NCBI GenBank assembly: GCA_014804695.1
Contig: JAAUZJ010000009.1
Location: forward strand, 21,308-85,307
DNA from: Lachnospiraceae bacterium
GTDB taxonomy: Bacteria > Bacillota > Clostridia > Lachnospirales > Lachnospiraceae
Length of the DNA: 64,000 nt
Direction: 5' to 3'
Shown: positions 58,590 to 64,000 of the stretch, in pieces
Layout: the number at the start of each line of letters is the position of its first letter
How positions within the stretch are numbered: the stretch's first letter is position 1
Notes under the pieces: model-generated
The model's database searches: none
What the model was told of the DNA's origin: nothing
The model's input: only the letters and a program-made list of their open reading frames with translations
Translations under genes and position numbers: made by a program

Positions 58590-60431
58590 ATGAAAAAAAT
58601 AACTAATTGGGAAGAAAGAACTATTATGAAAAAAGTAACTGATCACGTTTTGACCAAAAAGAGTATTTGTCTGATTCTGACGCTTGGAATGACTCTAAGC
58701 ACGTTATCAGGCTGTGGAGCATCGAAGGATGATCAAACCAGCAGTTATGCGCCGGCAGATAACGGATCACCATCGAATTCATATTATTATGGAGACAGCG
58801 CCGAGGCACCTGCGGCTGAAGCATCGGACGGTTACTACGGCTATGATTATGACAGCTCAGGGTATGCGTCTGCGGACAGTACAGCAGATGCCGCTGCATC
58901 TGAAGAAAAGTCTATGAGCGGTGGCGCCTATAATTCAATAAATGGTATCCAAGGCAGTCCATACTATTATGAGGAGGATTGTTTAGAGCCATACTATTAT
59001 GAAGAACCGGAGCCATATTATTATGAAGTACCAAATACGGAAGAATATAATGAAATTGAAGAAATGGGATTTACGGCGGCAGCCATCAACCCGCTGTCTA
59101 CATTTTCGGCAGATGTAGATACAGCCTCTTATAGTAATCTTCGCAGGATGATAGAGGACGGATACAGCCTTGATGAGATACCTGACGGAGCTGTCAGAAT
59201 TGAGGAACTGTTGAATTACTTTAATTATGATTATGCAACGCCGAAAAAGGGAGAGCCTTTTGGTGTGACAACACAGATTGCTGATTGCCCTTGGAACGAA
59301 AATACCAAAATCGCGATGATCGGACTTAAAACAAAGGATATAGATTTTTCAGAAAGTTCAGCGTCTAATCTTGTTTTTCTGTTGGATGTATCTGGTTCCA
59401 TGTATTCGGATGATAAACTGCCATTGCTGCAGAAATCCTTTTCACTGCTTACGGAGAATCTGACTGCCAAGGACAGGGTATCCATCGTTACATATGCGAG
59501 TCAGGACAGAGTGGTTCTGGAGGGCGTAAAAGGCTCTGAGCATAAGGAAATCCTTAATGCGGTAAACAGTCTGGAAGCAGGAGGTTCTACAGATGGAAGC
59601 TCCGGAATTATTACGGCTTATCGTATTGCGGAGAAATATTTTATTGAAGGCGGAAATAACAGAGTAATTCTGGCAACTGACGGCGACTTAAACGTAGGAC
59701 TGACTACGCAGGAAGAATTGGAAAATCTGATAACACAGAAAAAAGAATCCGGAGTGTATTTGTCAGTGCTTGGCTTTGGAAGCGGAAATATCAAGGACAA
59801 CAAGATGGAAACTCTTGCCGATAAAGGAAACGGCAATTATGCGTACATTGATTCCCTGACGGAAGCTAAGAAGGTTCTGGTAGAGGAAATGGGAGCAACC
59901 CTTGTAACAGTGGCGCAGGATGTAAAATTTCAGGTGGAGTTTAATCCCAGTGTAGTAACGGGATATCGTTTGATCGGATATGAAAACAGGCAGCTTGCTG
60001 AACAGGATTTTGCAGACGATACCAAGGATGCTGGGGAAGTTGGCGCCGGACATTCAGTAACAGCTCTTTATGAGATCGTAACCGCAGATGCAACAACCAC
60101 TTATTCTGGAACCGACTTAAAATATGCCAAAGCAAAGAAACTTCCGAATGAAGAGTGGTTCACCGTAAATATTCGTTATAAAGATCCGGGAAGCACTGCA
60201 AGCAAATTACAGTCATATCCGGTGGATAAAAGCAAATACGTAAGCTCCCCAAGTCAGGATATGCAGTTTGCAATGGCAGTAGCCGAATTCGGCTTGGTTG
60301 TAAACGATAGTTCCTATAAGGGCAATGCAGACATGCGCTCTGTTATTGATCGCTTAAAAACAATAGATACCAAATCTGATGAATATAAAGACGAGTTCTG
60401 TTATCTGGTCAGAAGATTAGAGAAAAATTGA
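58590..60431 (+). CDS. VWA-domain lipoprotein, YfbK-like
   Basis: LSGCGAS lipobox; LVFLLDVSGSMYSDDKLPLLQKSF (MIDAS); repeated PYYYEE motifs. Confidence 0.85.
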   Translation: MKKITNWEERTIMKKVTDHVLTKKSICLILTLGMTLSTLSGCGASKDDQTSSYAPADNGSPSNSYYYGDSAEAPAAEASDGYYGYDYDSSGYASADSTADAAASEEKSMSGGAYNSINGIQGSPYYYEEDCLEPYYYEEPEPYYYEVPNTEEYNEIEEMGFTAAAINPLSTFSADVDTASYSNLRRMIEDGYSLDEIPDGAVRIEELLNYFNYDYATPKKGEPFGVTTQIADCPWNENTKIAMIGLKTKDIDFSESSASNLVFLLDVSGSMYSDDKLPLLQKSFSLLTENLTAKDRVSIVTYASQDRVVLEGVKGSEHKEILNAVNSLEAGGSTDGSSGIITAYRIAEKYFIEGGNNRVILATDGDLNVGLTTQEELENLITQKKESGVYLSVLGFGSGNIKDNKMETLADKGNGNYAYIDSLTEAKKVLVEEMGATLVTVAQDVKFQVEFNPSVVTGYRLIGYENRQLAEQDFADDTKDAGEVGAGHSVTALYEIVTADATTTYSGTDLKYAKAKKLPNEEWFTVNIRYKDPGSTASKLQSYPVDKSKYVSSPSQDMQFAMAVAEFGLVVNDSSYKGNADMRSVIDRLKTIDTKSDEYKDEFCYLVRRLEKN

Positions 60432-60583
60432 AATAAAAAAAATTTTATAAACAATCTAAAAAAGTTTAAAAAATAAACTAAGAAAAAATAAAATTAATGT
60501 TGATATATAGAGAAAAATATCATAGAATATAGTAGCGATATGTCTTACATATCAAATATTTATTTTTTCTTAGGAGGAGAGAT

Positions 60584-60964
60584 ATGGAATCACAAGAAAT
60601 GTTGTACAACGCAGCAGCAGCGTCTTTTAGCGCAGCATATGCAATTATTATGATTGCGTGGATTGTAGTTTTGCTGATAGGATTATGGAAGATGTTTACC
60701 AAGGCAGGAAAACCGGGCTGGGCATTTATTGTTCCTTTTTACAATATGTATTGCCTGTTCCAGATGTCATATGGCAACGGTTGGTTATTCTTATTAACCT
60801 TTGTCCCATGTGTTAACATTGTTGTCCAGATTATATTATGCTTCAAACTGGCTAAGGCGTTTGGCAAGGGTGTAGGTTTTGGATTCGGTCTTTTATTCCT
60901 TACCCCCATCTTCTATTTGATTTTAGGATTTGGAGATGCAGAATATATCGGACCAAATGCATAA
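60584..60964 (+). CDS. DUF5684-like small membrane protein
   Basis: GLWKMFTKAGKPGWAFIVPFYNMYCLFQM. Confidence 0.75.
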   Translation: MESQEMLYNAAAASFSAAYAIIMIAWIVVLLIGLWKMFTKAGKPGWAFIVPFYNMYCLFQMSYGNGWLFLLTFVPCVNIVVQIILCFKLAKAFGKGVGFGFGLLFLTPIFYLILGFGDAEYIGPNA

Positions 60965-61049
60965 TGAGTGTATAATTGTATACATTTATGCAAAAAGTTG
61001 TTGCATTTATTTTCAGTATGTGATATATAATATAGTATACAATAAATGC

Positions 61050-61352
61050 AATGAAAGAGACTCGCCTTATGGAAAACGACAGGAATACGGCGTCACCGAC
61101 TGAGAGCGCTGTTTGTGGGAAGTAAGGACTGGGAACACTCCGGAGCAGATTATCTGAACCATAATATACAGAACATCTTATTTTATAATATATTATGCTA
61201 GGGTAATACGTTGCACGCGTTAAGTGTTAGAGTGGGTAAGGCGGTAAAACATCTTGTTAGAGATGGCGGCTTGTCAATGCGGGTGGTACCGCGGATAAGA
61301 ATTAATGATTATCCGTCCCGGAATACAGAAATTGTATTCCGGGACTTTTTTT
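61050..61352 (+). promoter_or_regulatory. T-box leader (aminoacyl-tRNA-sensing riboswitch) of aspS with terminator
   Basis: T-box GGGTGGTACCGCGG (61281-61294), tRNA-synthetase gene downstream, terminator TCCCGGAATACAGAAATTGTATTCCGGGACTTTTTTT at 61316-61352. Confidence 0.92.
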
Positions 61353-61453
61353 GCTTATAAAATCAATCCTTTTAGCAGAAAAGTCCCGGAAACCAAAAAT
61401 GATGCAGACAAAGTAAGGGCTGTATACAAACAAAGAAAGAAAGGGTGATTTTA

Positions 61454-63202
61454 ATGAAGGCAGAAAGTATTTACAGAGACGTAACAATGAAACAGATAAG
61501 TGAACAGGATATCGGAAGAGAACTTAAGGTGGCCGGCTGGGTAGAAAATATCAGGGATCATGGCGGTGTATCGTTTATAGATTTGCGCGATATGTACGGC
61601 GTTTTGCAGGTTGTTATGCGCGATACATCCCTATTGGATGGAATTTCCAAAGAAATGTGCATTTCCATAGAAGGACTTATTGAAAAGCGTGATGAGGAAA
61701 CTTACAATCCCAAGATTCCTACCGGGACGATTGAACTTGAGGCACATAAGGTAGATATTCTTGGAAAAGTATATAAGCAGCTTCCGTTTGAAGTAATGAC
61801 TTCTAAAGAAACAAGAGAAGATGTGCGTTTAAAATACCGCTATCTGGATTTGAGAAATAAAAAAGTAAAAGACAATATCATTTTCCGCTCTCAGGTAATA
61901 AGTTTTCTTCGCGAAAAAATGACGGAACTGGGATTTTTGGAAGTCCAGACTCCTATTTTATGCGCATCATCACCGGAAGGCGCAAGAGATTATATCGTAC
62001 CTTCCAGAAAATATAAAGGAAAGTTTTATGCCCTGCCACAGGCACCGCAGCAGTATAAACAGCTTCTTATGGTGTCAGGCTTCGATAAATACTTCCAGAT
62101 CGCGCCATGCTTTCGTGACGAGGACGCCCGCGCGGACCGTTCTCCGGGTGAGTTTTATCAGTTGGACTTTGAGATGAGCTTTGCAACTCAGGAAGATGTT
62201 TTTCGTGTAGGAGAAGAAGTGCTTAGCTCAGCTTTTGAGAAATTTGCTCCCGAAGGGTATGAGGTAACAAAAGCTCCGTATCCTGTAATCAGTTACAAAC
62301 AGTCAATGTTAGAATTCGGTACGGATAAACCCGATTTAAGAAATCCGCTGCGCATTATCGACTTAACAGACTTTTTCCAGAAGTGCGAGTTTAAGCCTTT
62401 CCATAAAAGGACAGTCAGGGCGATAAAAGTGCACGCTGATATGTCTAAAGGCTTCCATGAAAAGCTGCTTAAATTTGCCACCGATATGGGTATGGGCGGC
62501 CTCGGATATCTGGAAGTAGCAGAAGATATGTCCTATAAAGGCCCTATAGACAAATTTATTCCGGACGAGCTTAAGAAAGAGCTGGCAGACCTTGGCGGAC
62601 TCTCAGTAGGCGATACGATTTTCTTCATTGCAGATAAAGAGGAACGTGCCGCATACTATGCCGGACAGCTTCGTACCGAACTTGGAAACAAACTTGACTT
62701 AATAGAAAAGAATGCCTACCGTTTCTGCTATGTAAATGATTTTCCTATGTTTGAGTTAGATGCTGATACTAAGCAGATAGGTTTTACCCATAACCCATTC
62801 TCCATGCCACAAGGCGGGTTGGAAGCATTAAACACAATGGATCCGCTTGATATCCTGGCATATCAGTATGATATAGTATGTAACGGTGTGGAACTTTCCT
62901 CCGGTGCAGTCCGTAACCATGATATGGAAGTTATGGTAAAAGCATTTGAGATTGCAGGCTATGATGAGGAAACCCTGAAAAATAAATTCGGCGCCCTCTA
63001 CAATGCCTTCCAGTTTGGCGCACCGCCGCACGCAGGCATGGCGCCGGGCATAGATCGTATGATAATGCTGCTTCGTAATGAAGAAAATATAAGAGAAGTA
63101 ATTGCATTCCCGATGAGCGGCAGCGCACAGGATCTGATGTGCGGGGCACCGAATGATGTGACGGAGCAGCAGCTTAGGGAAGTGCATATTAAGATACGAT
63201 AG
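61454..63202 (+). CDS. aspS: Aspartyl-tRNA synthetase
   Basis: class II motifs; PQAPQQYKQLLMVSGFDKYFQIAPCFRDEDARADRSPGEFYQLDFEMSF. Confidence 0.96.
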   Translation: MKAESIYRDVTMKQISEQDIGRELKVAGWVENIRDHGGVSFIDLRDMYGVLQVVMRDTSLLDGISKEMCISIEGLIEKRDEETYNPKIPTGTIELEAHKVDILGKVYKQLPFEVMTSKETREDVRLKYRYLDLRNKKVKDNIIFRSQVISFLREKMTELGFLEVQTPILCASSPEGARDYIVPSRKYKGKFYALPQAPQQYKQLLMVSGFDKYFQIAPCFRDEDARADRSPGEFYQLDFEMSFATQEDVFRVGEEVLSSAFEKFAPEGYEVTKAPYPVISYKQSMLEFGTDKPDLRNPLRIIDLTDFFQKCEFKPFHKRTVRAIKVHADMSKGFHEKLLKFATDMGMGGLGYLEVAEDMSYKGPIDKFIPDELKKELADLGGLSVGDTIFFIADKEERAAYYAGQLRTELGNKLDLIEKNAYRFCYVNDFPMFELDADTKQIGFTHNPFSMPQGGLEALNTMDPLDILAYQYDIVCNGVELSSGAVRNHDMEVMVKAFEIAGYDEETLKNKFGALYNAFQFGAPPHAGMAPGIDRMIMLLRNEENIREVIAFPMSGSAQDLMCGAPNDVTEQQLREVHIKIR

Positions 63203-63203
63203 T

Positions 63204-63449
63204 TGGTGCTGTGGATGGCTGGGGGCCTCCGGGAGTGGCGGGCGGGGAAAATGGTTACCGCTTGGCGGGCGCGCTCTCGCTCCGTTAAAAACGCAGCGGT
63301 ACTAAGGATTTGTCAAAAGTCACCATTGACAAATAAATTTGCCACTGGTGACCTCCGCCAAATCCAAGTGCCGGCGTTTTTAAAGGGCCCGCCAAGCGGA
63401 AATCCATTTCCCCCACCCGCCACTCCCGGAGGCATCGACAGTCACCACG
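63204..63449. repeat. Long GC-rich palindromic element (family 3)
   Basis: GCCTCCGGGAGTGGCGGGcGGGGAAAATGG..CCGCTTGGCGGGC pairs with GCCCGCCAAGCGG..TCCATTTCCCCcaCCCGCCACTCCCGGAGGC. Confidence 0.88.
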
Positions 63450-63568
63450 GGGGTTGGATGGATAGACTAGATTGGATGATTGCGAAATTATTGACCAAAT
63501 TCAAGTTATTGAAAAAGGAGTTTTGTAAATGTTTAGTAGTTGCATTGTATTTAGAAAGGAGAATTTAG

Positions 63569-63862
63569 ATGGCTAATGTTATAAGCGATGAAACTATAGA
63601 GTATGTCGGTATTTTGGCTAAGCTGGAGCTCTCGGAATCAGAGAAAGAGCAAGCAAAAAAGGATATGGGTAGGATGCTTGATTATATAGATAAGCTCGGA
63701 GAATTGGATACTGAGAATGTGGAGCCAATGTCTCATATATTTCCTATACAGAATGTATTCAGAGAAGACGTGGTAACAAATTCCGATACACGAGAGGCCC
63801 TGTTATCTAACGCACCGGAACAAAAGGATGATATGTTCATGGTGCCAAGAACCTTTGAATAA
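63569..63862 (+). CDS. gatC: Asp-tRNA(Asn)/Glu-tRNA(Gln) amidotransferase subunit C
   Basis: [28 protein letters not shown]...[19 protein letters not shown]...FREDVV. Confidence 0.93.
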   Translation: MANVISDETIEYVGILAKLELSESEKEQAKKDMGRMLDYIDKLGELDTENVEPMSHIFPIQNVFREDVVTNSDTREALLSNAPEQKDDMFMVPRTFE

Positions 63863-63885
63863 GAATATATAACTAATTTAAGAAA

Positions 63886-64000
63886 GTCCGAGGTGTGCAA
63901 GGCGGCAGGCGGGTAGGGCGGGGGTGTGAGGAGGGGCGGCAGGGGAAAAGGATTTCCGCTTGCAGGGCCCTCTAAAAACGCCGGCACTTGGATTTGTCTT
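63886..64000. repeat. Second family-3 palindrome copy, truncated by window end
   Basis: GGGGAAAAGGATTTCCGCTTGCAGGGCCCTCTAAAAACGCCGGCACTTGGATTTGTC matches the reverse complement of the right arm of 63204-63449. Confidence 0.75.

Noticed and set aside
63203-63568. 121-aa plus-strand ORF between aspS and gatC
   Set aside because: It runs through the long GC-rich palindrome and has no protein-like composition.

Overview
This 64 kb window comes from a low-to-mid GC Firmicute. The ptb-buk pair, the [FeFe] hydrogenase, the Asp T-box and dapL suggest a butyrate-producing Lachnospiraceae-like genome; that placement is inferred from gene content only. Chromosomal core genes (hisC, hslO, nadE, glnA, ptb-buk, secA, prfB, dapF-dapL, aspS, gatC, recQ) are interspersed with accessory blocks: PadR/MATE, AbiEi/AbiEii, a GNAT/NUDIX array, and a TetR/MATE-flanked discrete condensation/ACP/AMP-ligase cluster. 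Two non-genic signals stand out. (1) The 14-mer palindrome TGACA-N4-TGTCA occurs 21 times exactly, plus about six one-mismatch copies, against roughly 0.06 expected. Most copies are inside genes and in one preferred codon phase, like a highly iterated palindrome of unknown function. (2) A modular family of 130-250 bp nested palindromic intergenic elements has a conserved core (GGGGCGACCTTCGCTCCCGCGGTTCGAGCCCC). The flanking stems differ between copies but stay self-complementary, compensatory changes occur in the core stem, core-less copies exist, and related palindromes carry different cores. Counts come from reading by eye and should be re-run computationally.
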